Notes: generated from the sequence alone by a model not told the origin. A stretch of DNA of 64,000 bases from Pseudoalteromonas viridis (GCF_017742995.1 NZ_CP072425.1:4101001-4165000), one strand, 5' to 3'. Counted from the first letter of the stretch, positions 35,366-52,726 are shown. Program-made: numbers and translations.

Positions 35366-37393
35366 ATGCTAGTTCAACGGATCTTTGCTGTACTCTACAT
35401 GCTGGCCGGATTGGCCAAAGCATTTCCACAGTTAGAAAATGTCCCCGACATTCTGCGCCAGGCCGCCATCGCCAATCAGGGCACCTGGTATGAAGGGCTG
35501 AGCAATCTGCTCGCGCAACATGGTGATCTTGCCAATGTCGTTGTGGCCGTTGCGTTATTTGGCTCAGGCCTGGTGTTGTGGCTCAACCCTCGTTGGACCC
35601 GTTTTGTCATCTATGCCCAGCTGGCCATGATGGCGGTGTTTATAACCATTTTGCACCGCGCTCAGCCCCAAGTGATCCCGCTGGATGCCATCTTTATCAT
35701 CGCAGCACTTTATATGCTACGTCAGCAATTTCGCCGTACTGACACTAAACGTGTGTTTACCAGTCAGGATTTTGCCAAACCCAAAGCCCAGGCAAAGTCA
35801 CCCGACAAACCTAAGCTGGCCGACGACTATGATGTGATCATTGTAGGTGGCGGAGTGTCGGGCCTGAGCGCAGCCAGTGAATTCTCCACAGAGCGGGTCC
35901 TGGTACTGGAAAAAAGCCCAACCTTTGGCGGCAATGCCCGCTGCAATACCCACCGAGCCCTGTCTCATCCCATTGCTGGTGTGTGTTTTCAGCAACCTGT
36001 TGCTGGCTCCGATATGGACCAGTTACTGACCAAACTGGGGCTGGAGAAAAAATTTAAAAGTAACGCCGAAGATACGTTAGTTTTTTTCGATACTATTCTA
36101 CTACTCAAGTGCCTCAATGAGATCACTGTAGGCTTTATAAAATTTCCCCGCTACCTGCTCAAGCCAGCTGTATGGGGGCTAACGGGGCAATTGTTGCTCA
36201 ATGCCCTGATAGGCAAACCGTATGTTGTTGCCGCAAAGCAATTGGGCGACCCTATCTTTGCCGACCTGTATGCGTTTTTGGATGGCTTTGCTCCGGGCAC
36301 TGCGCGCTACCCTCAAGTACCCTGGCAGGAAAACGCTGGCCTGAGCAAAGAAGCCATGGTGCAACTGGACAGCCTGTCTTTGTACAGTTATCTGTTTGAG
36401 CCAGAAAAAACCGCCGCATTCCCGGATGAGCTAAAACCCCCTCGCAAGCTTGGCAAGTTGGTTGAAAATGCAGTCACAACCACGCTCAGAGTCGAGTGCC
36501 TGGATATTCATGAAGTATCCGCTTACGTGGGCTTACATTTTTTGGTTGGCTACCTGCGCGGTAACTTGGTGACTTTACCTGGCGGCAACGGCCATATCAG
36601 TGAAGCGCTGGTTGCCCATCTGCGTCAGCAATCTAACGTCACATTGCTAAGCGATGTCGCGCTGGTAAACCTCAACAATACTGAGGCAGGCGTGCAACTG
36701 ACCGCGAAAATGCAACACCACAATATGTCGGTAAAGGCGAAGAAACTCATTTGGGCCGCCCCCAAGCATAGCGTCACCGACTGGCTCCCGACACTGCCCG
36801 AAGATCAGGTCAATGCCATCAAAGCTATCCGCCACGAAGACTATTATCTGGCCAACGCGCTGCTATCACGCCCGGTGCTCAGCCATTCCTTTGGCGGTTA
36901 CCTGATTGAACCGGACCACCCCGAGCAGCCATATGCCTGGTGTAAAGCGGGTACCTGCCTGGTTGCCAACTGGATGGACAGCGATAGCCGCAGTGAGGGA
37001 GGTGTACTGACTTTACTCAAACCCACTACCCGCCCAGAGCGTCAGGGGCGCACGGCAGAGAACAACTTTGCCGGGTTACAGAAACAAACCTATCGGGAAA
37101 TCTCACTGATGCTGAACAACATCGGCGTCGACCCGCGCATCGTCGAAGACATTCAGATCTGGTACTGGCCCGACGCCCTTATCACCTCGGTCATAGGCCA
37201 GCAGGCCAGTGAGGTATTTCAACGTGCTTCACAACCGCACGGGAGTGTGCACTTTGCCAATCAGGACAGCGTGGGGATAGGCAATCTTGAGAGTGCTATT
37301 TTCGCCGGCAAACAGGCTGCAACACAAGTCAAACAAACATTACAACACACGGGTACAACCGCCATACCGCGCAATAAGGAGACGGTATCATGA
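35366..37393 (+). CDS. pigB: PigB, FAD oxidase of the MAP branch
   Basis: A 675-residue membrane-associated flavoprotein. In prodigiosin synthesis PigB oxidises dihydro-MAP to 2-methyl-3-amylpyrrole (MAP). The first 125 residues form a DoxX-like membrane domain with about four hydrophobic helices ([29 protein letters not shown]). A linker leads to a Rossmann FAD domain ([19 protein letters not shown], first Gly of the motif near 161) and an amine-oxidase-like body. The ribosome site AGAGGAGCC overlaps the end of pigA, and the stop codon overlaps the pigC start (ATGA). The fusion of membrane and oxidase domains is normal for PigB. Confidence 0.95.
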   Translation: MLVQRIFAVLYMLAGLAKAFPQLENVPDILRQAAIANQGTWYEGLSNLLAQHGDLANVVVAVALFGSGLVLWLNPRWTRFVIYAQLAMMAVFITILHRAQPQVIPLDAIFIIAALYMLRQQFRRTDTKRVFTSQDFAKPKAQAKSPDKPKLADDYDVIIVGGGVSGLSAASEFSTERVLVLEKSPTFGGNARCNTHRALSHPIAGVCFQQPVAGSDMDQLLTKLGLEKKFKSNAEDTLVFFDTILLLKCLNEITVGFIKFPRYLLKPAVWGLTGQLLLNALIGKPYVVAAKQLGDPIFADLYAFLDGFAPGTARYPQVPWQENAGLSKEAMVQLDSLSLYSYLFEPEKTAAFPDELKPPRKLGKLVENAVTTTLRVECLDIHEVSAYVGLHFLVGYLRGNLVTLPGGNGHISEALVAHLRQQSNVTLLSDVALVNLNNTEAGVQLTAKMQHHNMSVKAKKLIWAAPKHSVTDWLPTLPEDQVNAIKAIRHEDYYLANALLSRPVLSHSFGGYLIEPDHPEQPYAWCKAGTCLVANWMDSDSRSEGGVLTLLKPTTRPERQGRTAENNFAGLQKQTYREISLMLNNIGVDPRIVEDIQIWYWPDALITSVIGQQASEVFQRASQPHGSVHFANQDSVGIGNLESAIFAGKQAATQVKQTLQHTGTTAIPRNKETVS

Positions 37394-40038
37394 GTCAATC
37401 ACTCGTCGTCGCCCTCAGTGGCAACGAACAACTGGAATTAGGACATCTGGGCGGCAAAGGCCACTCGCTGAATCATTTGATCCGTGCAGGTCTGCCTGTA
37501 CCACCCGCTTTTTGCATCACCGCAGAGGCGTATCAGACGTTCGTCAACACCGCGCTGCCCGATGAGCTGCTCAGTACTGCTGAGCTCGACAAAGTCCGAA
37601 GCACCATTCTCAGCGCCGACATTCCCGAGCCGCTGCGCGCCGCCATCGCATCGGCCTATCAGGGCTTAGGCGACAACGCACAAATCGCTGTGCGCTCCTC
37701 CGCCCTGGACGAGGACGGTCAAAGCCAGAGTTTTGCTGGTCAGTACGAAACCTACCTGCATGTGCAGGGCAGCGACAGCGTGATGGAAAAAGTGCGCGCA
37801 TGCTGGGCCTCTTTATGGGCAGAGCGCGCTGCCGGATATCGTAACAGCAGCGCCGCCGATACCGCCATTGCCGTGGTGCTGCAAACTATGGTGGATGCCG
37901 ATGCGGCGGGGGTGATGTTCACGCAGGATCCGCTCAGCGGCGATACCAACAAGGTCGTTATTGACAGCTGCTGGGGTCTGGGTGAAGGCGTCGTATCAGG
38001 TCAGGTGAGTACCGACAGCTTTATTCTGGATAAAGAAAACGGTGCGCTGTTGCAACAGGAGATCCGGGTCAAGCCTCAGTATTGCCAGCGCAATGCTCAG
38101 GGTCAGGTTACTCTACTGAATACCCCGCCAGAGCAACAAAAAACCGCTAGTCTGAATGAAGCGCAACTGGCGCAATTGTTATCGCTGGCTAAGCAGGCAC
38201 AAGCCTTATACCAGACCGAGCTGGATATCGAGTGGGCCCTGAAAGATGGCAAGATCTGGCTGCTGCAGGCGCGTCCGGTTACCACTCAGGCCAGCAAAGC
38301 CGAGCCCATTTACGCCAATCCGTGGGAGCAAGATCAGCGCATCAAAGACGGCGCTTTCTTTTCGCGCATGGACACCGGCGAAATAGTCACCGGACTGATG
38401 ACGCCGCTTGGTTTGTCATTTTGTGAATTCTACCAAAAGCACATTCATGGCCCCGCCATCAAGACCATGGGATTGGCAGACATTAGTGACTGGCAGGTTT
38501 ACATGGGCTATATCCAGGGTCAGGTGTATCTGAATATCTCCGGCTCAGCGCACATGTTGCGCCAGTGCCCACCCACTCGGGACGAAATGAAATTCACCAC
38601 CCGCTATGCCACCTCAGACATAGATTTCAGCAATTATCGCAACCCCTATGGTCGCGGCGTCGAAGGCTGGGACTATGCCAAAAGTGCCTGGCACTGGCTA
38701 AAACAGCAAGTACACAATATGCGCAATGCAGGCAAAATCGTTGAAGACATGATTGCCCTGCGAGAAAACGAGACCAAACGTTTTCTGGCACTGGACTTGC
38801 CCAGCATGTCACTCAGTGAGCTGGATAAAGAGCTGACTCGCATCGACCAGTACTTCCTCGATTCTTGCGCAGCCTACATGCCGTTTTTCCTGCAGTCATT
38901 TGCTTTGTACGATGCCCTGGCGGAAACCTGTGAAGAGCACTTTAAAGAGCAAGGTGAAGGGCTGCAAAATCGCATCAAGGCCTCGATGAACAACCTGCGT
39001 ACCATCGAAGTCACACGTGGGATCATCGACCTGGTAGAACATGTTCAAAAGAACACTGAACTAAAAGCCGTATTTGAGCGCTTTGAAGCCGAAGAGCTGG
39101 TCAATATACTGCCCGCTCATCCGCTGGGACAGCCGTTCTGGCAGGGTCCGTTTGAAGCCTTTTTACTGGAGTTTGGTGCCCGCGGCCGGCAGGAATTTGA
39201 GCTGAGTATTCCGCGCTGGCGTGACGACCCAAGCTACCTGCTACAGGTCATGAAAATGTACCTTAAACACCCGGTTGACCTGGAGAAAAAGCTTAAAGAA
39301 ACCGAGAGCCTGCGCGAAGCCGACAGCGAGCAACTCTTTAAAGCCTTGCCAGCCGGGGCACGGTTTAAACTCAAAACCATCATTAAATTGTATGGCGTGA
39401 TGGCAGAGCGCCGCGAAGCAACACGCCCGACGTTTATCACCGAAACCTGGTTCTATCGCTGCATCATTCTGGAGGTGCTATCACGGCTGGAACGAGACAA
39501 CCTGGCCAAGGTTGAAGACTTGCCGTACATCGACTTCAATCGACTGCGTGACTATGTCGCCGGGCGCATGGGTGCAGCCGAGGCATTCAGCGAGTCACTG
39601 CTCAATGCCAACCGCCACAGTCATTTGTTTAACCTTCATGCCGAAGAGCCGCCAATGGCCATCATTGGGCCTTATACGCCCAAAATAAAAACCACCTCAC
39701 AAGCGCACAGCGATTCGATGAGTGGCCTGGCAGCCAGCCCCGGCAAAGTCGTTGCCAAAGCTCGCGTCATCACCGACTTACAGGCCCAGGCCGGTGAGCT
39801 GGAGCCAGGTGAAATTCTGGTCGCCCGCTTTACCGATGCCAGCTGGACACCGCTGTTCGCTCTGGCCAGTGGCGTTGTCACGGACATCGGTTCCACTTTG
39901 TCACACAGCTGTATCGTGGCGCGAGAGTTTGGCATTCCGGCGGTGGTGAACTTACACAGTGCGACTGCGGCCATTAAAAGCGGCGACACACTGATCCTTG
40001 ATGGGGACCAGGGCACAGTGATCATCCAACGAGAATAG
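37390..40038 (+). CDS. pigC: PigC, prodigiosin-forming MAP/MBC ligase
   Basis: An 882-residue enzyme that condenses MBC and MAP to prodigiosin with ATP. It resembles phosphoenolpyruvate synthase and pyruvate phosphate dikinase: an N-terminal ATP-grasp domain (about 1-300; [54 protein letters not shown]), a long central substrate domain, and a C-terminal phosphohistidine domain with H839 in [18 protein letters not shown]. It overlaps pigB by 4 bases. A 147-base gap with a hairpin separates it from pigD, the longest gap in the operon. Confidence 0.96.
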   Translation: MSQSLVVALSGNEQLELGHLGGKGHSLNHLIRAGLPVPPAFCITAEAYQTFVNTALPDELLSTAELDKVRSTILSADIPEPLRAAIASAYQGLGDNAQIAVRSSALDEDGQSQSFAGQYETYLHVQGSDSVMEKVRACWASLWAERAAGYRNSSAADTAIAVVLQTMVDADAAGVMFTQDPLSGDTNKVVIDSCWGLGEGVVSGQVSTDSFILDKENGALLQQEIRVKPQYCQRNAQGQVTLLNTPPEQQKTASLNEAQLAQLLSLAKQAQALYQTELDIEWALKDGKIWLLQARPVTTQASKAEPIYANPWEQDQRIKDGAFFSRMDTGEIVTGLMTPLGLSFCEFYQKHIHGPAIKTMGLADISDWQVYMGYIQGQVYLNISGSAHMLRQCPPTRDEMKFTTRYATSDIDFSNYRNPYGRGVEGWDYAKSAWHWLKQQVHNMRNAGKIVEDMIALRENETKRFLALDLPSMSLSELDKELTRIDQYFLDSCAAYMPFFLQSFALYDALAETCEEHFKEQGEGLQNRIKASMNNLRTIEVTRGIIDLVEHVQKNTELKAVFERFEAEELVNILPAHPLGQPFWQGPFEAFLLEFGARGRQEFELSIPRWRDDPSYLLQVMKMYLKHPVDLEKKLKETESLREADSEQLFKALPAGARFKLKTIIKLYGVMAERREATRPTFITETWFYRCIILEVLSRLERDNLAKVEDLPYIDFNRLRDYVAGRMGAAEAFSESLLNANRHSHLFNLHAEEPPMAIIGPYTPKIKTTSQAHSDSMSGLAASPGKVVAKARVITDLQAQAGELEPGEILVARFTDASWTPLFALASGVVTDIGSTLSHSCIVAREFGIPAVVNLHSATAAIKSGDTLILDGDQGTVIIQRE

Positions 40039-40048
40039 CGAGATCCTA

Positions 40049-40067
40049 TGCGGGTCACTGACCCGCA
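40049..40067 (+). promoter_or_regulatory. Strong hairpin in the pigC-pigD gap
   Basis: TGCGGGTC (40049-40056) pairs perfectly with GACCCGCA (40060-40067) around a 3-base loop, 10 bases after the pigC stop codon. No T-tract follows, so full termination is unlikely. It may act in mRNA stability or partial attenuation. Confidence 0.65.
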
Positions 40068-40185
40068 GCATACCCAACATTCAACTTAAAAGTACAACGG
40101 CAAGTAGCGTGCTGCCGCCGTTGCGGGTCGTTGCGTGCAATTTTCCCAGCGAACCGAGTTTAGCAGGCAGCAGAAGGAATAAATT

Positions 40186-45287
<5,102 letters not shown>

Positions 45288-45294
45288 GGAACAC

Positions 45295-45322
45295 GGGTCG
45301 CGCAGCCAACCAGGCCCGACCC
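45295..45322 (+). promoter_or_regulatory. Hairpin in the pigE-pigF gap
   Basis: GGGTCG (45295-45300) pairs with CGACCC (45317-45322) around a 16-base loop in the 67-base gap between pigE and pigF. No T-tract follows. With the pigC-pigD hairpin it marks the only two sizeable gaps between pigA and pigJ. Confidence 0.5.
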
Positions 45323-45354
45323 ACAACGTAATACATGATTGATAAGGATTACTT

Positions 45355-46374
45355 ATGACTCTCAACAAACAAGACGTCGTCAACCACATGATGGGCTTTT
45401 TCCAGGCCAAAGCCGTGACCGCTGCATTATCGTTAAAACTGTTTGATCATTTTCGCGACACGGACCTGAGCGCCCAGCAACTGGCCGACAAAATCGACGC
45501 ACCACTGCGCTCTACTGAGCAAATGCTGATCGCGCTAAACGCCATGGGCTATCTCACTAAACAGCACGACCTGTACCACCTGCCTGCCCAGCATCACGCC
45601 TTTTTGGTGAGCGATGAGCCGATGTGGCTGGGCTGGCTGGGCCGCCACATTGACACTTTCTTATACCCTTTGTGGGGCGAGCTGAGCAGCGCGGTGAAAA
45701 GCGATACCAACCAGCGTGAAGCGGTATTTGGTGACAATCGCAGCTGGTTCGACATTCTGTATCAAAACCCGGATGACGTAGCGGACTTCCAGGAATTTCT
45801 GGGCAAATTTGCGGCCCCCTTCATCGAAGGCTTCGTCAAGGATTACGATTTTTCTCAGCACCATGCCTTTTTAGATATCGGCAGTGGCATTGGCACCTTG
45901 CCAATTGCCGTGGCGAATGCCTATCCGGGCGTGTCGCTGGCCATCTGTGAACTACCTCAGGCGTCGGCATTTTTGCGCGACAAGCTGGGTGAACAAGGCT
46001 ATGGCGATCGCATCGAAGTCGTGGAAGGCGATGTCATCGCCGGTAACCTGCCGATTGGCAATTACGACCTCATTCACCTGGGCTGGATGCTGCACGACTA
46101 TGCGCCAGAAACTCAGGTCACCATACTGAAAAATATCTACAACGCCATGCCAGCCGGTGGCCGCTTTATTGCCTCAGAAACACCGCTGAATGATGACAAG
46201 TCGGGTCCTGAGTTTACCGCCCTGCTGTCACTGAATATGCTGGTATCCACAGACGGGGGGATTGAAAGTAGCAGTGAAGAATATCTGGCACGTTTTCATG
46301 AAGCCGGATTCAGCAACGCCCGCATCCTTGAGATCCCCGGGCCACGGACCCTGATCGTCGGCGAAAAAGCCTGA
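45355..46374 (+). CDS. pigF: PigF, S-adenosylmethionine-dependent O-methyltransferase
   Basis: A 339-residue class I methyltransferase with an N-terminal winged-helix dimerisation domain (VVNHMMGFFQAKAVTAALSL) and a Rossmann domain. The SAM motif is FLDIGSGIGTLPIAVANAYP (D174 and following). PigF methylates the 4-hydroxyl of the bipyrrole aldehyde HBC to give MBC. In Serratia it works with PigN, which is missing here. The ATG follows AAGGATTACTT. Near its C-terminus FIASETPLNDD replaces the usual catalytic-loop surroundings. Confidence 0.95.
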   Translation: MTLNKQDVVNHMMGFFQAKAVTAALSLKLFDHFRDTDLSAQQLADKIDAPLRSTEQMLIALNAMGYLTKQHDLYHLPAQHHAFLVSDEPMWLGWLGRHIDTFLYPLWGELSSAVKSDTNQREAVFGDNRSWFDILYQNPDDVADFQEFLGKFAAPFIEGFVKDYDFSQHHAFLDIGSGIGTLPIAVANAYPGVSLAICELPQASAFLRDKLGEQGYGDRIEVVEGDVIAGNLPIGNYDLIHLGWMLHDYAPETQVTILKNIYNAMPAGGRFIASETPLNDDKSGPEFTALLSLNMLVSTDGGIESSSEEYLARFHEAGFSNARILEIPGPRTLIVGEKA

Positions 46375-46401
46375 TCAGGCACTAACAGAAGGAGTAGCAG
46401 G

Positions 46402-46650
46402 ATGTTAGCCACTAAATTACTAGACCATATCGCCGAGCAATTTCTCGACGGAGAAACAGACGGCCTTGAGTCGCAAACCCCCTTGTTTGAATTAAATATC
46501 GTTGATTCGGCGGCCATTTTTGACCTGGTCGATTACCTCAAACAAGAAACCCAGTTAAACATAGGTATGCAGGAGATCCACCCGGGCAACTTTGCATCAG
46601 TCGATGCCATGGTCAGCCTGGTTGAACGCCTTCAGACAGAGCAAGCATAA
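46402..46650 (+). CDS. pigG: PigG, peptidyl carrier protein
   Basis: An 82-residue carrier protein. The phosphopantetheine serine is S36 in ELNIVDSAAIFDLVDYL. It carries proline activated by PigI, which PigA then oxidises to the pyrrole thioester. It is acidic and helical as expected. The ribosome site is AGAAGGAGTAGCAGG, one of the strongest in the operon, fitting the need for much carrier protein. pigH follows 11 bases later. Confidence 0.94.
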   Translation: MLATKLLDHIAEQFLDGETDGLESQTPLFELNIVDSAAIFDLVDYLKQETQLNIGMQEIHPGNFASVDAMVSLVERLQTEQA

Positions 46651-46661
46651 GGAGGCTTGAA

Positions 46662-48608
46662 ATGAGTGCCACGAATCCAAAAGTAAATCCGGATATTATG
46701 GAAACCCTGCAACAGGAAGTCCTAAAGACATTTGCTGAACTGACAGAATACCCTGCCAATACCCTGGACCTGACCAGTCATTTGGAAAATGACTTTGGTA
46801 TCGACTCCATTGCCCTGGCCGAAGTGACCGCAGCACTGACTAAGCAACTACAGCTTAAAAATCCGCTGTCGATTCAGAATATTCACTGTATTGGCGATGC
46901 AGTTGAGCAAATCGCTGCACAGGAATTTCACCTCAGCGAGGTCAAAGCGACGGTCAATGCCGATAGCCCACAAGATGCGCACAGCTGGCTGCGTGAGCAG
47001 GTACGTTCGGTGTTTGCCAGCTTCAGCGGCTATGACGCCAATGACCTGAGTATGGATGCCGAGATTGAAAGCGACTTAGGTATAGATTCAGTCACTGTGG
47101 TCTCGGCTCAGGGCGAGCTGCTCAAAGCCCTGGGACTCAGAGACAATTTAAACATTCCTGGCTGTAAAACCCTGGCTGAGCTGGAGCAGGCGTTTGCCAG
47201 CTTACTGGTAGAAGAAAAAGGCGCACAATGGGCCGCTGAGCTGGTGAGCAAAAACCCGCTGATTGATGAGCTGCTCAATCCAACCGCAAAAAATGATGAA
47301 GTACAGCACCAGATAGACAGTGACGATGGCGACACTCGCACCATGCGCGATTTTGTTGGGATCCAGCACCCAGATTTATTCCACAAAGCCAGTGAGTTCA
47401 AAGCTTTCTATGACAAGAAAAAGGCGCAGCAACTTTACTGGTACGGTATGCCACTGGAAACGCCGTGTAAAAACCGTGCGGTCATGTTTGATGAAGTCAC
47501 CGGCACCAGTCGTGAGTTTCTGATGTTTGGTTCCAACAGCTATCTTGGCCTGTCGAACCACCCCGAAGTGATCCAGGCCATTCAGGATGCTGCTGGCCAG
47601 TATGGTGCCACCAACACAGGATGTCGGATCATTGCTGGTAGTAACGTCTTGCACCTGGAGCTGGAGCGTAAACTGGCCAAACTAAAAGGCCGCGAAGCCT
47701 GTATTGTTTACCCGTCTGGCTACTCGGCAAATCTAGGCTGTATTTCTGCGTTGACCTCGAAACACGACCTGATCTTTACCGATGCCATTAACCATATGAG
47801 CATCACAGATGGCTGTAAGCTGGCCGGTGCACAGCGCAAGATCTACAATCACTCACTGAACAGCCTGGAAAAATCGCTGGCCAAATACGCCGACCACCCT
47901 GGTGGCAAACTGATTGTGACCGACGGCGTGTTCAGCATGCACGGCGACATCGTCGACCTGCCGCGCCTGATGAAGCTGGCCAAACGCTATGGCGCCCGCG
48001 TGCTGGTTGATGATGCACACTCTACCGGCGTTTTGGGTAAAACCGGCTCAGGAACTACCGAGCACTTTAACATGAAAGGCGAAGCCGACCTGGAGCTGGG
48101 CACCATGAGTAAAGCACTCTCTGGCCTGGGCGGGTTTGTCTGTGGTGATGGCGACGTGGTGGAGTTCCTGCGTTTCTACTCCAACTCTTACGTGTTTGCC
48201 GCAACCATTCCGGCCCACGTTGCAGCCGGTGTGATTGCGTCGATTGATGTGATGCTGCGCGAGCCAGAGCGCCTGACCAAGTTGTGGGACAATATCTATT
48301 ACTTCCGTAACCTGATGTTGCAGGCAGGCTTTGATCTGGAAAACTCCGACTCGGCCATCGTTCCTGTGGTGGTCGGTGATGATGCTAAAACCCTGGCTCT
48401 GGGACGCGCCGTACGTGCCCGTGGCCTGTATTGTCAGACCGTGGTCTTCCCGGGCGTGGCTGTTGGCGATGCGCGCCTGCGCCTGAGCATCACCAGTGAG
48501 CACACCAAAGCGGATTTGGATGAGGCCTATCGCATTTTGGTTGAAGGGGCACTGGAGGTCGGCGTACCACTCAGTCAGGACGTGAAAGCAGGACTGGCGG
48601 AGGCCTGA
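46662..48608 (+). CDS. pigH: PigH, tandem ACP plus PLP-dependent aminoacyl synthase
   Basis: A 648-residue fusion. Two acyl-carrier domains lead, with attachment serines S49 ([13 protein letters not shown]) and S143 ([13 protein letters not shown]). An alpha-oxoamine synthase domain like KAPA synthase follows (about 230-640; [27 protein letters not shown]; Schiff-base lysine K484 in [10 protein letters not shown]). The ACPs hold malonyl/pyrrolyl-beta-ketothioester, and the synthase domain condenses it with serine to form the bipyrrole HBM. The ribosome site is AAGGAGGCTTGAA. pigI starts 2 bases after the stop codon. Confidence 0.95.
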   Translation: MSATNPKVNPDIMETLQQEVLKTFAELTEYPANTLDLTSHLENDFGIDSIALAEVTAALTKQLQLKNPLSIQNIHCIGDAVEQIAAQEFHLSEVKATVNADSPQDAHSWLREQVRSVFASFSGYDANDLSMDAEIESDLGIDSVTVVSAQGELLKALGLRDNLNIPGCKTLAELEQAFASLLVEEKGAQWAAELVSKNPLIDELLNPTAKNDEVQHQIDSDDGDTRTMRDFVGIQHPDLFHKASEFKAFYDKKKAQQLYWYGMPLETPCKNRAVMFDEVTGTSREFLMFGSNSYLGLSNHPEVIQAIQDAAGQYGATNTGCRIIAGSNVLHLELERKLAKLKGREACIVYPSGYSANLGCISALTSKHDLIFTDAINHMSITDGCKLAGAQRKIYNHSLNSLEKSLAKYADHPGGKLIVTDGVFSMHGDIVDLPRLMKLAKRYGARVLVDDAHSTGVLGKTGSGTTEHFNMKGEADLELGTMSKALSGLGGFVCGDGDVVEFLRFYSNSYVFAATIPAHVAAGVIASIDVMLREPERLTKLWDNIYYFRNLMLQAGFDLENSDSAIVPVVVGDDAKTLALGRAVRARGLYCQTVVFPGVAVGDARLRLSITSEHTKADLDEAYRILVEGALEVGVPLSQDVKAGLAEA

Positions 48609-48610
48609 GT

Positions 48611-50107
48611 ATGACGACAATTCCGTCATCGGCCCGTTTTGCGCTGAATCTGCTGAGCCATGCTCAGCAGACGCCGCATAAAACGGCGCTGATCTGTGCC
48701 CAGCAGCAGTGGGATTATGCGCAACTGGCTGAGCGTGCCTGCCAAATTGCCAATGCACTGTGCGCGCTGGGCCTGGACCAGGCGCCTGTGCTGTTAAATT
48801 TACCCAAACAGCCGGATGCCGTCGCCGCCATTTATGCCTGCTGGCTCAGTGGCAATCATTATATTCCCATCGACTACAGCCAGCCCGAGGCCCGGGTTGA
48901 GCGTATCATAGCCGCAGCCAAGCCGGCCTTAGTGCTGGATCAGGACTGGCTGAATACACTCGACAGCCTGGGCCACAGCAACGACTACGAACACGACCTG
49001 GCCGCTTACATGTCGCGCTTGCGCCAGCACCGGGAAACCGACATTGCCGCAATACTTTATACCTCTGGCTCAACCGGCACACCCAAAGGCGTGCAGATAA
49101 GTCACGATATGCTGGACTTTTTCATCGACTGGGCAGTCGACACCATCCGGGTAGACAGTGAAGACACCCTGGCCAATCACGCCAGCTTGGCGTTCGACTT
49201 AAGCACCTTTGACTTGTTTGCAGCAGTGCGCGCAGGCGCCTGCGTCTGGCTGATCACTGAGCAGGAGCAAAAAGACCCGCTGGCCCTGATCCGGGGGATC
49301 AAAAAACATCAGGTGAGTATCTGGTACAGCGTGCCCTCCATTTTGTCCATGATGGCCCGCAGTGGCGAGCTGAACAAGAGCCATACTACCACCCTGAAAC
49401 AGGTCATTTTTGCCGGAGAGCCGTTTGTGGTGGCGGCGCTGCAACGCTTGCTCACTTGCTTGCCCGCAAGCACCCGATTACACAACTGGTACGGACCAAC
49501 CGAAACCAATGTTTGTGTTGCCTGGGAGGTTAACAGAGCGCAACTGAGCGAACTACGCCATTTGCCCATAGGTGCTTTACTGCCCGGACTGGCAGGCTGG
49601 TTGATAGACGAGTCTGGCACACAAACGCCCTTATCAGAAAGCCTTGGCAAAAGTGGCGAGCTGCTGATCGGTGGACCCTGCGTAACCCCAGGCTATGCCA
49701 ATGTGACACTACCGCGCGCTGCGGCGTTTCATCAACAGCAGTGCCATGCAACCGGCGATCTGGTCGAGCTGAGCGAGAATGGACTAGTGTATCGCGGTCG
49801 TATCGACGATATGGTTAAGCTCAACGGCTACCGGGTTGAGCTCGGCGAAATTGAGTCTTTGCTGCATCAGCACCCGGCCATTGAGCAAGCCGCATTGTAT
49901 CTGGCGCATGACGAGCTACAGCATAAACTGATTGCGCTGATCACACTTAAAGACGGCGCCGAGAAACCCTCGTTGCTGGCTTTGAAACAGTATTTAAAAC
50001 AACAGCTGCCCGCCTATATGCTGCCACACAAAGTGGTGGTCACTGAGCAGCTACCACTCAACGCCAATGGCAAAGTGGACCGAAGACGCCTGGCGGAGTT
50101 GGTATGA
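48611..50107 (+). CDS. pigI: PigI, L-prolyl-AMP ligase
   Basis: A 498-residue stand-alone adenylation enzyme that activates L-proline and loads it on PigG. The A3 motif is [17 protein letters not shown] (about 149-165). The A5 region ([16 protein letters not shown]), the A7-A8 region ([14 protein letters not shown], then [20 protein letters not shown]) and the final A10 lysine ([12 protein letters not shown]) are all present. The ATG at 48611 follows GGAGGCCTGAGT. Length and motifs match prolyl-AMP ligases of other pyrrole pathways (RedM, PltF). Confidence 0.95.
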   Translation: MTTIPSSARFALNLLSHAQQTPHKTALICAQQQWDYAQLAERACQIANALCALGLDQAPVLLNLPKQPDAVAAIYACWLSGNHYIPIDYSQPEARVERIIAAAKPALVLDQDWLNTLDSLGHSNDYEHDLAAYMSRLRQHRETDIAAILYTSGSTGTPKGVQISHDMLDFFIDWAVDTIRVDSEDTLANHASLAFDLSTFDLFAAVRAGACVWLITEQEQKDPLALIRGIKKHQVSIWYSVPSILSMMARSGELNKSHTTTLKQVIFAGEPFVVAALQRLLTCLPASTRLHNWYGPTETNVCVAWEVNRAQLSELRHLPIGALLPGLAGWLIDESGTQTPLSESLGKSGELLIGGPCVTPGYANVTLPRAAAFHQQQCHATGDLVELSENGLVYRGRIDDMVKLNGYRVELGEIESLLHQHPAIEQAALYLAHDELQHKLIALITLKDGAEKPSLLALKQYLKQQLPAYMLPHKVVVTEQLPLNANGKVDRRRLAELV

Positions 50108-50123
50108 GTATGGGAGGCAAACT

Positions 50124-52412
50124 ATGAGCAGACACGCAACTTCTCCTTTGGCCATTGTCGGGATTGGCTGCGCCCTGCCCGGCGGCACTGACTTTGCGAC
50201 CATAATGCAACAGCGTGCCTGGCGGGCGAGCCAGTTTGTCAGCCCCTTTGGCTGGACAGTTGCCGGTGAGCCACTGCGAGGGGGTCAGGTAGACACCGAC
50301 CACTTTGACTACAAGAAGTTTTCTATTCCGCCTTTATTTCGCAAAGCCGTCAGTCGTGAGACCCGGATGGCGTTGCTCAGTGCCGAAGAAGCACTGAGCA
50401 AGCTGACCCTGAGCGATGCCCTGCGCGATCATTGCGATCAGCTGTGTGCCACCCATATGGGCAGCGATGCCGCCTATCGTAACGCCACCAAAGTGACTGC
50501 GCTGCGTACGCTCGCTGAACAACTGTGGAGCGATGAAAGCGCACGGTCACAGATTGATACCTACAAGCAAGCGCTTGCTGGTACCTTAGGTGCCACATCG
50601 CATGACAGGGTTGGCGAAATGGCCTCGACCATTCCCGCCCGCATTGCCCACTTTGCTCACACCCGGGGTAAATGTCAGACCTTAGATGGTGGCGACCTTG
50701 GCGGCTTGCGCCTGCTACAGGCGGCGCAGGATAACTTTCGCTATCAGGACAGCCAGCTTGCTGTACTGACCAGTATTCAGTGTTTTCATCACCCGTATCA
50801 GAGCGAAATGCTGCACCAACAAGGTGTCTCAATTCAGCAACCCTGGCTGGAAGGTGCTATCAGCCTGGTGGTCTGCCCCGTTGCCGTTGCACAGCAGCAG
50901 GACTGGCCAGTTCTGATGCAGCTTGGCACCATCACGACCTCAGACACAGAGCAGGCACCTGCGGGCTACTTCGCCGGTGCCAGTCAAGTTTTTTATCAGT
51001 TACTTGGCATGTACCTCAGTGGTGCATCAAGCTGCGCAGGTGCTGCCTGCCTGGGGCCAGACTGGCAGATCCACACCGACCTGAACTACGACAATACTGC
51101 ATGCCACGACACGCAAGTCGCCATCACACAATACCGGCCCATTACCGCGCTGGGCCATGATACAAAGCGTTTCTGGCAAACCCTGGCTGATGGCGATGAC
51201 CTGTTGCGCCCCCAGTCAGCGCAGCAACTCAATACACAGGCCTTCGTCAGGGATACACCGCAAAAGCTCAGCACCTATATCAATACTGCGATGAGCTTTG
51301 ACAGCCATAATCCGCTTGATGTGACGCTAAACAAAGCTATGATGCCGGCTAAAAAAGCGCGTCTGGATGTGTCGCAGCTGCGACTGCTGCAGGCAGCACA
51401 GTCAATAGAGTTAGGCGCATTTAAGCGCCCTGCCGTGATTTTGGCCTGTAATTTGTCGCTGGATGCCGATCGTCAGGCGGGGGCAAGCGCACTGTGGGAT
51501 CAGCTGCCTGCTGCGCCTACTCAGTTGCCGCAGCCCACCCCGCCCGCCATCAACCGCTGGAGCTGGTACGGGGCAGCCGGCCTGGGTGGAGCGCGATTAC
51601 TGGCAGAACACTTGGGCATGCCCGGTGCCGACTGTATCGCCATCGAAGCCGCCTGTGCCAGCTCAATGGCGGCACTGCACAACGCGGTCAGAGGGCTGCA
51701 ATCGGGTCGCTATGACGGCATTGTGGTCGCGGGCATTGAAACCGCGACACTGGAGCGCGATCTGGTTCTGTGTGGCGCACAAATGATGCTCTCAGCGCAG
51801 CGCATCCGGCCTTTTGCCAAAGGGGCCGATGGCTTTACCCCGGGTGATGGTGGCGGCCTGTTTGTACTACAGGCAAACTCCGGCACATCACAAGCCATTG
51901 CCCACATAGATGCCATTTCCGGCTCCTGTGACAGTCGCTCTATGACAGCGCCAGACCCCCGGGGCCAGGCACTGGCCATGTATAAAACCCTGCAGCTGGC
52001 GTCGGTTAATCCCGAGCAGGTGCAGTATCTGGAAACCCATGGCACAGGCACCACGCTGGGCGATCAGGCCGAGCTGGAATCGCTGTGCGCCGCCTATCGC
52101 CGCGAACACCAGCAGCCACTCTATCTGGGCTCGGGCAAATACAACTTTGGTCACTGCTTTGCCGGTGCCGGTGCCATCAGTCTGGCAAAAATGCTGGCTG
52201 CACTGGAGCATGACAGCATTCCACCCACCCCGGTTGTGGGCGAACTGAATGATGCTCTGCCTTTTGACAGTATTCCGGCAGTCGTGCCTCAGCAGACCAA
52301 GCCCTGGCCATGGCTGGCTGACAAACAGCGCATTGGTGCCATTAATGCCTTTGGTACCGGAGGCATTAATTATCATCTGACCTTAATTCAAACTCATTCA
52401 AAGGAATCATAA
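50124..52412 (+). CDS. pigJ: PigJ, ketosynthase for bipyrrole assembly
   Basis: A 762-residue protein with two ketosynthase-like halves. The N-terminal half ([17 protein letters not shown]) has no active-site Cys motif and is degenerate. The C-terminal half has C511 in [17 protein letters not shown]639 in [12 protein letters not shown] and H677 in [14 protein letters not shown], the full Cys-His-His triad. PigJ takes the pyrrolyl group from PigG and condenses it with malonyl carried on PigH. The ATG at 50124 follows GGGAGGCAAACT; the frame open from 50067 would overlap pigI. Its stop codon overlaps the pigK start (TAATG). Confidence 0.94.
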   Translation: MSRHATSPLAIVGIGCALPGGTDFATIMQQRAWRASQFVSPFGWTVAGEPLRGGQVDTDHFDYKKFSIPPLFRKAVSRETRMALLSAEEALSKLTLSDALRDHCDQLCATHMGSDAAYRNATKVTALRTLAEQLWSDESARSQIDTYKQALAGTLGATSHDRVGEMASTIPARIAHFAHTRGKCQTLDGGDLGGLRLLQAAQDNFRYQDSQLAVLTSIQCFHHPYQSEMLHQQGVSIQQPWLEGAISLVVCPVAVAQQQDWPVLMQLGTITTSDTEQAPAGYFAGASQVFYQLLGMYLSGASSCAGAACLGPDWQIHTDLNYDNTACHDTQVAITQYRPITALGHDTKRFWQTLADGDDLLRPQSAQQLNTQAFVRDTPQKLSTYINTAMSFDSHNPLDVTLNKAMMPAKKARLDVSQLRLLQAAQSIELGAFKRPAVILACNLSLDADRQAGASALWDQLPAAPTQLPQPTPPAINRWSWYGAAGLGGARLLAEHLGMPGADCIAIEAACASSMAALHNAVRGLQSGRYDGIVVAGIETATLERDLVLCGAQMMLSAQRIRPFAKGADGFTPGDGGGLFVLQANSGTSQAIAHIDAISGSCDSRSMTAPDPRGQALAMYKTLQLASVNPEQVQYLETHGTGTTLGDQAELESLCAAYRREHQQPLYLGSGKYNFGHCFAGAGAISLAKMLAALEHDSIPPTPVVGELNDALPFDSIPAVVPQQTKPWPWLADKQRIGAINAFGTGGINYHLTLIQTHSKES

Positions 52413-52726
52413 TGAAACTCATCGTTCACAAAATTCGTTTAAAAAATATTGCCCACCTGGGTGCGTTTCGCGACTGGGTAGAAACCACCGACTATAAAGC
52501 CTGCGAACAACTGGACTCGGTCAAAGCCTTTGCCGTATTTGAAGCGTCCAGCGAAGCCGATGCCCCCTTTCACTTTGTTGAAACCATCTACCTGGAATCC
52601 GAGCAGGCGTTTGAGCAGGATATGACCACGCCCTTGTTCCAAAGCCTGGTCAGCCGCTTTGATGAAATGGCCGAGGTGGTCGAAGAGTTTAAAGGTGAGC
52701 GGATAGCGCAGGGATATCAGCAGTGA
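52412..52726 (+). CDS. pigK: PigK, small accessory protein of the pig pathway
   Basis: A 104-residue protein equivalent to Serratia PigK and Streptomyces RedY. Predicted alternating strands and helices fit a small alpha/beta-barrel, dimeric type (KLIVHKIRLKNIAHLGAFRD, then FHFVETIYLESEQAFEQDM). The precise role is not settled; it is proposed to help bipyrrole formation or act as a chaperone. It overlaps pigJ and, through GTGA, pigL. Identity rests strongly on position as well as size. Confidence 0.85.
   Translation: MKLIVHKIRLKNIAHLGAFRDWVETTDYKACEQLDSVKAFAVFEASSEADAPFHFVETIYLESEQAFEQDMTTPLFQSLVSRFDEMAEVVEEFKGERIAQGYQQ

Noticed and set aside
48048..48758. 236-codon minus-strand frame across pigH/pigI
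   Set aside because: Antisense to two well-recognised pig genes.
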